Below are positions 10,784 through 24,252 of a stretch of DNA of 64,000 bases, in pieces (the first letter of the stretch is position 1; every line of letters begins with the position of its first letter). Source of the stretch: Inonotus obliquus (lineage: Eukaryota > Basidiomycota > Agaricomycetes > Hymenochaetales > Hymenochaetaceae); assembly GCA_032164295.1 (NCBI GenBank), contig JAJHTX010000012.1, positions 248,001 through 312,000 of the forward strand. The letters are read 5' to 3'. A program made the translations under genes and the position numbers. Below the pieces are notes generated by a model. That model did no database searches. It was not told where the DNA came from and was given only the letters and a program-made list of their open reading frames with translations.

Positions 10784-13700
10784 ATGACCGTCTCCAGAGA
10801 AAGCCTTGTACGTGGCTCTAACGGGGAATGAGGGAGATGGAATCTGACATGATCGTTATAGTGGAGTAGCGGCCGTGACGAGTCTGTAGAAGTCAATCAG
10901 AGGGCGCTTATTGACAAGGTCCTTGCTCGATATTCTGGAGAGTTTACTGGTGCATTTCTGTTTCTTAACTATCTATATACTATGACTAATAGTGTTGCTA
11001 GTCTTCCGTGAGCTACTTCAAAACTCAGATGATGCTGCGTCGAAGTCGGTTGAAATACACTTCGAGACTCAGGAATACATCGATTCCAAACGGACTTCAG
11101 AAGCTACGAACAGCGTGTCAAATCAGAACAAGTTCCCCGACCTGAAGACACAGCCGGTAATCCTTAAGCATTAACATCCATCTAGTGACCTCACAGCGTT
11201 TCAGGTCGCTCAATGGACGTTCAAGAATAACGGTATTGTCTTTCGCGATGAAGATTGGAATCGTCTTAAGAAAATCGGTCAGACATAACTATTGGACAAA
11301 TACTTGAGTGTAGCTAACGAATTTTCTAGCCGAGGGGAATCCTGATGAAGAAAAGATTGGTGCATTTGGTGTTGGTGCGTATTGAATATGACTCTTGTGA
11401 GGCTTATAGTGATAGCGAGCAGGCTTCTACAGCCTATTCTCCGTTACCGAGGAGCCTTTCGTGAAGTCGGGAGGTGAGGGATCTGTCTGATGAAACTCGA
11501 TACACCCTGCTTACTGGGGAAAAGATCAGTGGATGGGCTTCTACTGGAAGGACAAGAAGGACCAGTTGTTTGCTCGACGCGGTACGCTTCCGGAACCGTC
11601 GCAGTGGACAACTTTCGAGATGGGGCTGCGTGACGCTGCACCAATGCCAACTGCCTTTGATCTCGCTCGGTTTTTGGCGTCCTCGATAACATTTATGGTT
11701 CACCTCCGCGATATTAGCATACACTTTGACGGACGCAAGTTAGCTCAACTCACAAAGGATCCGGGAAGTGCCGTTCCTATACCCATTCCCCGTGGGATGA
11801 AGACCGCAAGCCCGTTTGGAACTATGCATGTCAAAGGCATGTCATCCACTCGTAGGTGATATACGTGCTCCTCGAAAAGTCTCCCTTACTAAGTTAATGA
11901 CCCCTCCAAAGCGTTGTATATCGAAGCTGAAGTAGCCCGTTGCGTTTATGCCTCGGGATCATCAAGTCCGCCGCTCGTTTCACAAGCGGCTCGAGCATTC
12001 AAACCCGCTGCTGCTGTGACTTCTGGTTTCTTCTCTACCCTGCTCTCATTCGCTGGTACCACACAGTACTCCAACTCAGAGCGAAGTGACACTCCGAAAC
12101 CTCAGCCGCTACCAGTAAAGGAGAAGGATCCTATGGAGCTAACAAAATCGAGCGTCGTATTGCACATCTTTTCTGCGGAAGTTGGCATACGGTTGGACAA
12201 GAAGACGATTACAGAGCTACAGCGCGCGACAAAGAAAAACCCACCAAGTAGCCTGCGTTTAGACTTGATATATGTAAGAATCCTTCGTGATATTCGAGTG
12301 CTTGTCTGAATGTGCACCTGATAGACGGGCAAAGCCGAGTATGACGCGAGCAAGAAGGAGGACGAGAGATTGGATGCGACTACAGGAAGTGTCTTCCAAG
12401 GACTCAGAGCGGACTTGGATGGGTAAGGCCTGGCGTTTGCTAAAATAAGGTATCGCGATTGATGTTTGTCTAGGTCTGGTTCTGCGCGAGTCTTCATCGT
12501 AAGATAGCCTATCCTTTCTTGTTCCAAGCAGTCTTAACAGGGCTTTAGGGTCATGCCACAGGTCAGACCACCGGAATCGGAGGCCATTTAGCTGCACGTT
12601 TTATTCCTACTGTAGAACGCGAGTCTATAGACTTAGTGTACGTCTCCTTTTTGAACATTGCTGCTGTGATCTCACAGTTACCCTAGTGACCGAAGTGTTT
12701 CTCGTAAGCAACGTTTCTGCCTAATAGTGGGTTGAGGCTAACGTTATCAGAATGGAACAAGGAGCTACTATATGTCGGAGGGTTCCTTGCTCGAGCAGCC
12801 TACGAGACAGAGTTGGCGAATATCAGCGAGCTTTGGTTGGCATCGGCTGAAGGAGGATCTAACAGAGTTGATACCCAAATTCAAGAATGGTTGACTAACC
12901 GATGCCTGCATGCTCTCAAGTTTTTCACCTTCCACCCTTCGACACCTTCAGGTGTCGTCTCTAATTTGCTTGAAGCTGCATTCTTCTCTTCCGCAACATC
13001 TCAGCCTTTCTCGATTATGTCAACTGTGGGAGTGAAGAACGCAGCAAATGTGCGCATTCCGGACCCGACGTTTTCAGCGTTCTTGACGCAGCTTCCCGTT
13101 CTTCCCAGCGAAATCGCTGACGGTGCGCAGAACGCGATCAACGCTCTCCGGACACGTGGACTCATCAAAGAAATCACCTTCGCTGATGTTCTTGGTGAAC
13201 TTCGCACTCGTCCCCTTTCCGAGAACGAACTAGTAGCCTGTATGCGCTGGTGGATCTCAGTCTGGTCATCCGGAGAAAACAGTCACTCAAATCTTCCGCA
13301 TGTTCGCCAGCAGCTCATCGATTGTACACTTCTGACGTCGGGGGCAAGCACGTCGCACGAGAAGATTGTCCCGCTCGCTCAGGTACGCTCGTTCTTGAAC
13401 CTGCGTTCCATGGGCTTTCTGCCTCTGGAGCCTCTGCCGGATAACGTTATCCCGGTCGAAATCAGCAAGCATTTCCAAGCCAGCGATCTCATAGTTGCCT
13501 TTGGCTGGCAGGAACTTACCGTCCTCGAGTGGGCGAGGTTCATCATAAGTTCTGCCGGAAACTCTGAAGGACCAGAATACGACATCACGACTTCGGCAGT
13601 TTGGGCGGAAAGGGTTCTGAATGTCCTTGCCAAAACTTGGCCATCCCTGTCAAAAATCAATCAGACAGAGCTCGTGAGCCTGTTCAAGGATAAGCCGTGC

Positions 13701-16700
13701 GTTCCGACTCGTTCGGGAATGAAGCGGCCGGAAGAAGCGTATTTCCCGACTGCACATGTGTTTCCCGACTTGCCCGTTGTGACAATGCCAAAAGGTAGTC
13801 ACGTCAGAGGCAATCTTGAGCGAGTGCTTGAAGCGCTTGGCGTAAGGAAGCACGTGGATCTGCAGGTCGTTTTTAATAGGTACGAAGGGATTCTATTCGT
13901 ATGGACAATGGGCTGATGTCCTCTGGAGAATGATAAAGACAGGAGATTGGACCATTGCTGACCTGATCAAATATCTCGTCGCAGTCCAATCGACGTTGGC
14001 TCCGTTGGAGGTGGATCGCTTGCGTCAAACGTCAGCATTTATGAGAGAGGATCTCGTCGATCGAACCAGCGATCAATCACTCAAACCAAGGTTCAAAGCC
14101 AGCGAACTTTATGAACCTCTCGATGTTTTTCGACAACTGAAACTCCCTGTTATCGATTGGGGTTCTCATACGAAATGGCGTCCATACTCAGATGAAGGTG
14201 TGTGTTTAGTGCATGTGAGTTATGAGTGTCCTGACTCCTATAAAGCCAAATTCTTGTTTTCTTTGGGTTTACGGAGATATCCACTGCTACCAGTAATCCT
14301 GACACTGGCGTCGGACGAGGATGAATCAGTTCGTTCAAGAGCACTGCAATATTTCTTTGATAACACTTCGAAATATCAAGATTACGATCCGGCCAACTTT
14401 AGCCAGCTTGCGTTTGTGCCCGCGCTGCGACCTGACGGCGAGTCTGTTATGGGAACACCGGGCCAAGTCTTCATAGATACAGAAGCGGCATTATTCGGTT
14501 TCTTGGTTGTGCAGCCGAGTATACGAAACGATGCTCGTGACAAGCTGAAACTCAAACAATACCCACCGCCTTCCTTCATTCTCCCTGTCCTTGAGAAGAC
14601 GTCGCCTTATGAACCATCTGAAGCGAGAAAATGGTTTGAATCCCTTGCTGGGCACATAACAGGTGATCAGATCGACGTGAAACGCTATTTCTTGTGCTGA
14701 CCTCCAGCGAATAGATTTTTCTCCCTCACAATTAAAGACATTGTCTGAGCTTCCTATTGTCCCGTCTAGACAGTCATCGACCGCTGGAGTGTCTGAGAAG
14801 AACCCAATTCGTATGCTTCCCCCAAAGGACTGTTACTTCAAACGTGAAGGTAGCGAGAATCTGCATTCAAAACTCTTCGTCTTTATCGACTTCGGTGCGA
14901 AGGCAAACACGTTCTTGAGCGCATGCGGGACGAAACATGAGCCTTCAGTTGAAGAAATTGCCCAGATTCTATTGGCGGATCCGAAGCGGTTCTATCACTT
15001 GTCGGGCGGAAAGGACAAGTACGTACATCCCCTTTCAACTTCGTAAACAGTCGCTCTTACACCAGGATTGTCGTTCAGCTATCTCATGGAGCTTCGAAAT
15101 ATCGCTGTGAATCGGCGTCTCATTTCTTCCGGCACAGCTTCACGAATGAAGAGGTCTGCGATCTTGTTAGGAACTCGACGTGTAAGAAGAGAGAAGGCGA
15201 ACCTCAAGAAAGAGCCTGTGGATGACGCACTGGACGAAGACGAGTGGGATTCCCAGTACGACCTCCTCCGCCCCAACCAGATCGTAATAGCAGATGATAC
15301 TAATGCATATCAGTCCTTTGGTGATTCTGTTTTCTCAGCTCCACAGGAGGATATACTAGAAGGTAAGACATCTTTGTTGTATCGTGTTTGCTTGTTATTG
15401 ATGCCCTAAGTAGGCTTGTACGCTGACCTCGGTTCTCCACGATTGACTGCATTGATAAGGGAGGACTACAAAACGACTGCGGAGATAAGGGACTCAAAGT
15501 TAGCCAAAGAGATCCGCTTGTTAGTTTTAGAACGCCTCCCTCTCTTCTTGCACGAACATACGCATGCACGACCGAAAATACAGTACAGTTGGCTCAACAA
15601 CGAGAAGAATTTTGTTGTCCGGACGTTCGGCAAGTTGACTGTTACGAAACACCTCAACTTCGGGTCAATTAGGATCTCTCGAAGTCAAGATGCATCAGCC
15701 ACAGCAAAAAGGGGCGCCTTCGGCCCAATCGAGCTTTGGATGGCGGGCAATGCGCAAGTGGATATGTACGAGTGAGTATCTCGTCACCTTGTCGTTAACG
15801 CTGTGTACTAAGTTGACGGAGGGTGGCGATCTCCTTATGTCGTGTGCTCTTTGACGTACCCAAGGCGAATGATGCCCTGCTGTTCATGACAATCCTGTCA
15901 ACAGACTTGCGAGCCTTGAGGCGTCGTGGATACAATGGTATGATATCATTCCATTTCTTACTGAATTCAGCTTACAAAGGTCTGCTCAGTGGATCGGATA
16001 CTCAAGAAACAGCGTGCTGAGCGCGAAGCCGCAGAACAAGCCAGACGAGAGCAGGCACAAGAGAAAGAGAAGCTCGTATCTGACTTGTCTCCAACCATGC
16101 CACAGCACCCGCCTCCAGTAATTGCAGGAGCCAAAGTCGAACCGATGACCAACCTTCCGGGTCCCTCGCATGAGAATAAACCATTACCTCCTACCAAAGA
16201 GTTGAATGAATCGAATCATCGACCGGTGTCGGGTATTATTGATCAGTTTCAGAACTGGAGGCGCAAGATTGCTGCGCCTGGTAAAGAATCTTCCATTGGC
16301 TCCGAAGGTCCTCAACCGCCAGTTTCGTCGCCGGGTCGCCCTCAATCTCCGCTCATTCCAGGTGGTTTTCCGGGTACGAGTGGTACTCATCAGAGGCCAC
16401 AGAGTATAGTGACGCCTCTGAGCAACATTGGTGACGCATTCCCAATATTTTCTATGCGTAGCTCTGATGTTGTATCATTCAGAATCGAACATCAGGCAGG
16501 CCATTACAGCTTGTAGAGAGGAGAAGGGCAATGTTCTTGAGAATCGAGAGAGCATGCAGATGGTTAAAGAGACTCTGGGTGAAGGTTATTGTGACGTCTC
16601 GGGTCGAATTAGTGATCTGGTGAACGCTGGTATGTGTTGTGTTTGTATGGTTTGATGAGCCATCGCTGACTGATTCTCTGCATCTCCAGGTTCCATGTCT

Positions 16701-17280
16701 GACATCAAAGTTTTCGTAGCAAAAGGTACAATTTATCTTACCCTGTATCTATCTGCTAATTGACTGGTCAATCTCACACCCCTTGCAGACGTACCCGATG
16801 GCAAAAACATTATCTCAGCAAGACACGATGCTATTGCACGATTCATACATGTCATACGGCCTCTGCGCACACTATACCAGCTACCACCGACAAGTGTCAA
16901 TATATTCTATGATATGGAGGGCGACTCGATAGCTTTTAATCGTAACGCGAGCATCTTTGTGAACTTGCGATATTATGAAGCATGGCGTAAGTACGATTGG
17001 AGGACAATTGTGAGTTTTTGCTGAATTCCGTTTCCTTAGACGACCGCGATGTACAAAGTGGAGACCTATCAAAGGCATTTATTTCCTGGTAAGTGCTTGA
17101 TATTCACGGTTGACTACTTCTTGTTGTTGATTCATCGCGTCTAGGTTCTTTACGCTTGCTCATGAAATCGCGCACAACTTGGTGCAACCGCATAATTCTG
17201 AGCATGAATTCTACTTCTCATCTATTTGCGAAGCGCATATCATGCAGCTCAGTCGGCTCATCTCAAACCCTTCCACATGA
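10784..17280 (+). CDS. DUF3684-type protein: HSP90-like ATPase with C-terminal HExxH
   Basis: A very large gene with well over a dozen short introns, coding for roughly 1,700 residues. The start MTVSRESL is spliced to WSSGRDESVEVNQRALIDKV. Next come the GHKL ATPase N-box ELLQNSDDAASK (about 11010-11045), the segment WTFKNNGIVFRDEDW and the glycine box IGAFGVGFYSLFSV, as in HSP90, sacsin and fungal DUF3684 proteins. Long exons at 12750-13880 and 13928-14660 give the central DUF3684 body, including a winged stretch ending DLQVVFNRMIKTGDW. After a charged coiled coil (RILKKQRAEREAAEQ, about 16000) and a Pro-rich linker, the C-terminus has AHEIAHNLVQPHNSEHEF (about 17160-17210), a zinc-metallopeptidase-like HExxH motif. 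It ends at 17278-17280. Cellular role is unknown; chaperone-like or proteolytic activity is inference. Confidence 0.82.
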
Positions 17281-17446
17281 TGTTCCATAGACAGCCGGCT
17301 GAATAATTCTCCAGACCTCAGTATATTGCTCTGTGTAGCTTATTGCATTGCTGTAACGTAGACCGTCACTGTAGAACAATAATACAACGGCTTCATCTAT
17401 CGATCATATTCCATTCTGCTTCTGATACATATTAGCCACGGAAGCG

Positions 17447-20400
17447 TTAGGCACCTGTCGTATCCTCTCCAACTCCTTCGTGAGTAACGGCCTTTACCAC
17501 GTCAGGTGGCCGGATCAACGTCGACTCCTCATCGCGCAACGCGACCACAGCGAACGCAGTATCACTATCGTCCTGGCCAATCGCATCAAAGGGCACCTTC
17601 CACTGCCAGATCGATCCATCCGGGTAACCCATACATGCAGTGAAAGTGAGGATATCCGGATCCCATGCTACACAATGTGCGAGTGGGCGCCCTCTGTGCA
17701 AAATCATACCAGAATCGTGCCCGTAGTCATCTGCGGATAGACTCTTGCGATTGTTCTGGGAGTTGTTGGTCGTGACGTGACGTAAGGGTTGACCCGTGTC
17801 CGATGCGAATACGAACATGTCACCATCTTTTATAGAAAACCAATGTACATGTATGAGTCGATGGAGGTCCTGAATGTAGGAATGTTGAGGACTGACCTTC
17901 CCCAAGAGAAAGAACTAGTTTATCATCCGCACTGCCAAAGATACCATACCCAGCAAATTGTCCTGACGGCGCTTTGAAACTCATTGCACGCTTAAATGAG
18001 AGGAAAGTCGCCGAGGTACGACGGTCGGACGAATCGGTGTTCTGTTTATATCGCCAAATTTGCGGTGGAGTCTGAACAGGGGATGAATAAGGACGAGATC
18101 AGTACTATTCCAGATGTAATATATATATAATCCATGATGCTCTCACCGTGCCGGCGAAGTTAACCAATATAATGTCTGGCGAAACCGTGGGTCTCACAAT
18201 CGATTGAGCATCACGACCGACGGGTGCAATCCTTAGGGACTGTCTCAGCATATGCGTTACTTCGACCCACCAGTTCAGAAATCACTCACTGTTCGACCGT
18301 CTTATGTTCCAGGTTATACACTGATAGGGATAAGTACGGATTTGACCATATGGCACGGACTCGTGCTTACCTATGAGCTTCTGAGAACCAGAACCCGTTC
18401 TTCCGGACCGTGATGAGACAATGCTAGATACAAGGCAAATAATTCTCTGCCCATCCTGGGTGACGGCGAAGTCCTGAATGGAGGTGGCTGGTATTTGGAA
18501 CACCCCCGTCGGCTGGTTTCGTGGATTAGCTTTTTATGCTACACCTGTGATACGAACGTGCTTACTGTTCCGTCAGCGTGCTTTTAACTCTAGCTATCAG
18601 CACATTGCATATCAGGATAAACAGTAGAACCCACAAAGCTCGTCAAGATATCCTTCTTGCTCGACAGGAAGGCTAGAAATAGACAAAACGGTTACTTCTG
18701 CGATGCGGCCATTCAAGGAGTGAGATGAACCTACAGTCCACATTCACAAACCACTTTACATTATCCGAGTCTTGATGAATGATTATAACTGGCCGTCTCG
18801 TGCCCGACGACGGCTTCAAGCCAATCAGCCAAGGCGGCAAACTCTCAAAAAAGACGCATACCATGGCGTTCCAGACATAGATCGTATGGCTGAGTCTCAG
18901 GAGTATGTTCTCTCCATCCGAGGACCTAGGAAAATGCCGAAACTGAAAGAATAGGGAAAGTGCAAGACCGGGAAGTACATACCACTCAATTTGAAGCGCA
19001 ACATCCGTGAGTTTGAGCTCCCCGAGTATAATAGCTGGCGACTAAGCGAGTATTGGTGATCAGTCATTCCTCCAAGTCGGGATAAGGCAGACTTACATCA
19101 GTGCTGAAAATAGTACATCGTTCCTGGGGACTTGATACTTTCGTAAGAATGATGGCACATTAAATAGTTCACGGCCATGAACGGCAGCGCACCTGGCATT
19201 TCCAATACATAGAAACATCCCATTTGGACTATATGCCATGCACCTTGCGATTTGCACATCAGGGGGCAGGGCAGGCAACGAGCGACTCGAGTCGCTCGAG
19301 ACACGCTGTGCAGGAGGGACAGTGAGATTTGTGTGCGTCTGAGTGAAGGAGAGTGAGGTGAGATCCGATCTGTGTGTCGATTCAGAGTCTCCTTCCGAGT
19401 CTTGATCATCGCGGTTGGCCTTGGAGGTAGGTCCATGAACCCAAGTTGATGGACGATTGACGTCTGCCAAAGATTGATTATCTGTGTGTCTGTTCCTCAG
19501 ACTACTCGCTGTAGATACTGCCTGTTCTTGATCCGTATCCGTTATGCGTATGATCGGCGGAGCAGACCGCCGGTACGATGTAACCCTGGAATGTAAACCC
19601 GTTTCGACATCTTTCATCCCTGATACTCCGAAACCGCCTGACCTCGGCCTGGCTGCGGACGAGTGTATGGATATATGTGCCAACTCGCGTATCGAGGGCC
19701 ACAACCTGCGCGGATTTTGACGGCCATCGGAGGGTGTTTTTTCGTTCTGATCGGAGCGAAGAAACCAGAGGAAGAGCGCAAAGAGACCCAAGAAGTGCAA
19801 GGATGTGAATACGATGATGATGACGCGAGCAGCAATTGCCTGCGGGAACGTTAGTCGCTTATACGGTATGAAGTTTCCCTTTAAGCACCTGAACTGATGA
19901 GAACGCGAAGATACAGAGGCCGATAGAGAAAAGTGCAGCAGCTAAGAGAAAAAGCATCTCAGCCCCCTTCGCCAACCACTTCGATACTTTCCTGGATGAC
20001 TGCCACTGCGATTGTGATGACCTGCGTCAAACCCTGACAGTGAGATAGAAATGAAGTCCCAAATAACAACCACCTTACGATTCTTCGGAGAAAAATATCC
20101 CGATCGTCCCTGTAATTCCAGCTGCAACTCCGCTCGCTAATGAGATGAGCCATACACCACTAGCTGCCAACCCCAAGGTCGACGAGTCCCGGTCTACTGA
20201 CACTGAAAGCATCATGGTTGTGACGACGGCGAAAAGCACGGAAATGCCGGTTCGGAGTATGTGTCTTTGGACGTCTTGTTCTTTCCGTTGCCTAAGGACG
20301 TGTAGACCTGATCGAAAGTTGTAATTATAATGCATGGGAGTCAAAGCTGTCTTTACCTGACTTCATTGCCTCGGATAGGCAAAAAGCGACTTCCTCACAG

Positions 20401-21721
20401 AGGCTTGCAAGCTGTGCGTTAAGCTCCACAGAGTGTTGACGGAAGTGTATTCCGGACATGCGTTTGAGGGACTCGTCCGCCTTGTTATCTATTTCCACCA
20501 CGTAATCGATGAGAGAATTTGGAGAATTAATTATTGGTTACTCACCTTTTAGAGACCGAGCCTCCGACTATCCTCTCGTTCGCCTTCAGCTTTTGCAATT
20601 CGGTTGGAAGCGCTGCTTTGGAAAGACACGTACCTCGGCTAGCAGAGCGAGGTCCTCTAATGCCTCAAAGCTATCCACGCTGGCCAGCAGCGCATCAAAC
20701 TGGAGCTGGTTGAACCCGCGCGACAGGGTTCGGGTCGAGTTAGCAAAACTTGAAAGGGCTGAGGTGAGATTGTGTGCATGAACTTCCCAACAAAGAGTGG
20801 CACTGTCAACAGTCATTTCGACGTATCAGGTCGTGTCTCACCTTCGTTCGGTGGGCCTGCATCTGCTCGCGCAAGAATGTCGATCTGCTGCTTCATGTAA
20901 TTCGTGACGTTCTCCAGGTGAATGGACATCTTTGATGCTGCTTTCGCCAGAAAGTCTCCCCTATCTGTAGGTCTTAGAACTGACTGTATTCGAGCGAGCT
21001 AGTTTACCGTTAGATACACCTCCTTGAGGTTTTGGGGGGAACTCTACCTCACCCTTGTGCGCAGCCTTTTCGAGCTCCTGGAAGCGAGTCTCAAAGTAAG
21101 TATGAAGGTGCGGACCGCCAAAGTGGAAGGACTACCTCTCGAACCCCTTAAAGGACTCCAGAAGTTCGGGTTTTGGCGGTCGTGTTACACGCAAAGGGGC
21201 TAGGAGACAATCTAAGTATAAGACCGCAGAAAATGCGGATTCCGGGATAGCTACCTGTGTCGGCAAGTCTTAGAATTGAGCGAGATTGGTTGAGATGCGG
21301 AACGCTCGTTGTGTCTCCTTCTGACTTCGCTAAGAAATCAACAATAACCAATCATTACTCGTGGGTGGCATAGACGGATCAATCTCACATCTATGAAAAG
21401 TATGTACGGCGCTTGAAGAAGGCTGTCGCCGTGCGTCTGCAGTGTAGAAATCCGCTCATTGGTTACGACTATTCGGAGAACACGATAGATTCAAGTGTAC
21501 CCTGCGCAAACAGCTCGTCCTCTTCAGATTTTGAAAGGAGCCGAATGAGCCGCCTTAGGATTTCGTGATCTTCCACAACGACTTCATTTTGCACGGCTGC
21601 ATCTGGAGGTAGTGGTGCAGTTCTGCCAGACTGAACTAGGAACAGTGGAATGGAAAAATCACGAATAATCAGAACGAGTACAAACAGACTGAAGGCATTA
21701 CTCACCAGCTCCTGGATCCAT
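17447..21721 (-). CDS. Membrane protein with C-terminal WD40-like propeller
   Basis: One multi-exon gene read from the ATG at 21721 (MDPGA, then a GTGAGT donor) to the stop at 17447. The N-terminal exons are helical and charged (HEILRRLIRLLSKSEEDELF, THGDSLLQAPYILFID, LENVTNYMKQQIDILAREQM). Two or three hydrophobic segments follow at about 20300-20080 (GISVLFAVVTTMMLSV and LAASGVWLISLASGVAAGI) and near 19790 (LGLFALFLWFL). A Ser/Asp-rich linker leads into propeller-like blades: IARCMAYSPNGMFLCIG, IQDFAVTQDGQRIICLV, GYGIFGSADDKLVLSLGE and GDMFVFASDTGQPLRHVT. The blades are degenerate, so WD40 is a structural inference. Splitting into two genes near 19.1 kb is the main alternative. It is divergent from OPI10. 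Confidence 0.6.
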
Positions 21722-22266
21722 TCTCACGGGATTGCAGAAATAACAAAGCAGTAGAAAGATCCAGCAAGACAGAACAAGAACAGAGCATGAAGGACCAGGC
21801 TACTGACGAATAGAACCTGTGACAAAACTCGACGGAGAGGAGCACTTTGCCTTGAGGACCGCGCATTGCAAGAGCTTCCTAGCTACAAATGTGAAGAGAC
21901 GATAACGGATAGCACGTTTGATTCATCTAACGCCTGCTTCTGGCTTCGATGCTTGATGAGCCGGCAAAATACCAGAACAAGCTTTGACTCCCAACTTCTC
22001 TTTCCCTATTATATAAAATCATACTGAGATTATCCCATGATAGGTATTCTCATTGAGTGGTATTGAATCAAATGGAGAAAGTTGACGATGGGACGATGGT
22101 GGTAAGTTCGAGAGGTTTCTGCGCGTCGCCTTCGCTCAACTCACTATGACCACGACGCGCTCTGAGGCTGTCGCATTTAAACGCGCACTTCGCCTTCACG
22201 TTCTAGTTCAACACTCTCGAATCGCACTCCTAGCGAAGAAAGGAAGAGGCGAAAAAGTTGACAAGG
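21722..22266. promoter_or_regulatory. Divergent promoter region, membrane-WD40 gene / OPI10
   Basis: About 545 bp between two divergent start codons. A TATA-like TATTATATAAAA run occurs near 22008-22019, about 250 bp upstream of the OPI10 ATG and so far for a core promoter. No other element is evident. Confidence 0.4.
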
Positions 22267-22999
22267 ATGTTTGGGTGTGTCATCGCGGGCCGCCTCGTCC
22301 AAACCAACCTCAAGCAGATTGACGAGACGCACGCGATTTTCGAGCTCCCGAACGCGTCGACCATCAATCATATTTGCGTTTTCCTCTTGGGAACCGGTAC
22401 GTGTCGTTCTCTATAGTGGCGACGTTGAAAATGAGGCTCATGGATTGTGCGTGCCCACAGTGCCGTTCCCGGATGGTTACGGTGCGACGGTACATTTCCA
22501 TTGGCCTGGCAAGGGATTCCAATTACTCGGAGCGTACGTCGTGTCGATATCTACTTTGATTCTTTCGCTCTCAACGCTCCTTGATGAAATCAGCTTATCA
22601 AATGAAAAACCATCTGCCATCTTCCGTCTACGCGGTACCTTCAGCTCAACCTCCACTCTCACGCATGCTGCATTCCAAGACCCGTCTAATCCTTCCAATG
22701 TCGCAGATGCAATAGCTATCCTGGGCATCTCCGTCGAGCCGCTTTCTGCAATCCAAGCCTCACTTTCCTCGTTGCCATCAGCCATTGCCAGTCGCCCAAC
22801 GTTGAGCGACCCGACGGTCCTCGCTGAGAAAATTGTGAAGCATTTGTTCAACTACCTTTCTAGTTTTACTGAGGGTACAGGGGGCGGCTTGAGTCCGGAT
22901 ACATTCGTCCCAATGACCACGATTACGCGATGGTATGAGAGTTTCTTATCAAAGATTCGGGCGGGAGGCGTTGGATTCTTAGACAGAGGGGAATGGTAA
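22267..22999 (+). CDS. OPI10: OPI10/Hikeshi family HSP70 nuclear import carrier
   Basis: Three exons (about 22267-22396, 22461-22533 and 22594-22999) give a 202-residue protein, close to the roughly 200 of the family. It begins MFGCVIAGRLVQTNLKQID, continues FELPNASTINHICVFLLGT and splices into VPFPDGYGATVHFHWPG, GFQLLG and LSNEKPSAIFRLRG, the conserved Hikeshi N-terminal domain in order. The C-terminal part ends TTITRWYESFLSKIRAGGVGFLDR, also family-typical. Hikeshi carries HSP70 into the nucleus during heat stress; yeast OPI10 was named for an inositol-related phenotype. The gene looks intact. The stop lies about 170 bp from the convergent gene's stop. Confidence 0.92.
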
Positions 23000-23167
23000 G
23001 AATTAATGCGTGGACTCGGTTTCTTTTGTTCTCATGGGTTATGATTGACAGAAAGACATCGGGAGCAATCAATAACATATGTAGCGTGATGTCTTTTTTG
23101 ATTCATCTGGAATTGTAGTCGCGATTGAACAATGACATATCTAACCAACTCGGCTACACAATGCAAC

Positions 23168-24252
23168 TCAGTCGTCGTGGTACTTTGGAGCATTTTTCTC
23201 GAGCTTGAAGTTCCCCCGCAAAGAGACTAATTCTGGGTCAGACGTAGACCTTATCCGGGATCCAGAGGCGGTTCCCTGCGCAGAATTCGCGGAATGTAAC
23301 GAAGATGCAGCTGTCACCTTCTTCCCGAGGTGATAAGCACCCTTTCCTATCCCGTACATCAACGCCGTAGACCCGTACACGATTGCACCAGAGACCACAA
23401 GGGGCAGGAAGATAATACGGACAGTGCCTTTCGTGATGTATGACATCCCCTTGTCCTTGTCGGCCTTCTCATGCAGCTGTCTTGCACGCTTGGAGAATTT
23501 CGAGCCACCGTCCCCACGTCGGTGTTGATCCTTGTCGACGTCGATTTCATCGTTGCTAACTCTGGCCGGATCAATGTGAGGCTCTCCGTTTGAGTCTACA
23601 TCGCAGCTATCGATGCGAAAAGAGGAAGAAGATTCGACTGGTTGGAAAGAGCTCATGGTTCGCTCGAAGGAATCTGCACGGGCCTGCCACTCAACCTGCA
23701 CGCGTGGGTCAGGATGAATCAACGCGAGTCTGCGCATGTTCCCCGAGACAATCTTCTCAAGTATGCGGACCTCGCGAGCCGTCTCTTCCGCGTCAATCTG
23801 CTCCGGTTGCGCAGCGCGACTCCGTGCGTCCTGAAGTGACACCATACTCTGCTCGAGTTCCCGCAGGATCTGGCCCCAATCAGCTTCAACTTCGGGCGAC
23901 TTGAGATACATCTGGTTGGTGGTTGCTGTAACCGTCGACGAGGTAGTGAGAGACCACTTTTCTGATGCTCCGGATGCTGAAGGGGTGGACAGCGACTCGG
24001 AAAGGTTCATCGGACTTGGGATGTAATTCATGTCGTCATATCGCGGTGGGGATTCGCCTCTGTTTGATGCCTCGTTGCCCGACGCATTGGGAGCGATCAC
24101 TCCCTGTGCGGGTGAACCATACTGCCTCTGCTCTGATCAACGACAGCACGGCCATGGGTGAGGAAGACGTACGGAAGATAGGATGATAGTTGGAACGTAC
24201 CAAGGTCCCGTTCAAGTGATTCACGACCAGAACGCTCGTCCTTTGTGATCAT
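23168..24252 (-). CDS. Hypothetical membrane-anchored protein
   Basis: Two exons: a short one starting MITKDERSGRESLERDL at 24252, spliced through an AG at about 24132 to EQRQYGSPAQGVIAP, then one long open frame to 23168. The total is about 350 residues. The N-terminal third is Ser/Pro-rich. The middle is helical (WGQILRELEQSMVSLQDA, ETAREVRILEKIVSGNMRRL), suggesting a coiled coil. A hydrophobic stretch near the C-terminus (VRIIFLPLVVSGAIVYGSTAL) is a plausible membrane segment, followed by basic residues and the end KYHDD. I do not recognise the family; it is probably restricted to basidiomycetes. The long uninterrupted frame with a clean splice makes the gene itself credible. Confidence 0.7.

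Noticed and set aside
10784..17280. Several separate genes instead of one large gene
   Set aside because: Each exon junction joins in frame with proper GT/AG sites and the order matches fungal DUF3684 proteins. Only the last 600 bp remain arguable.
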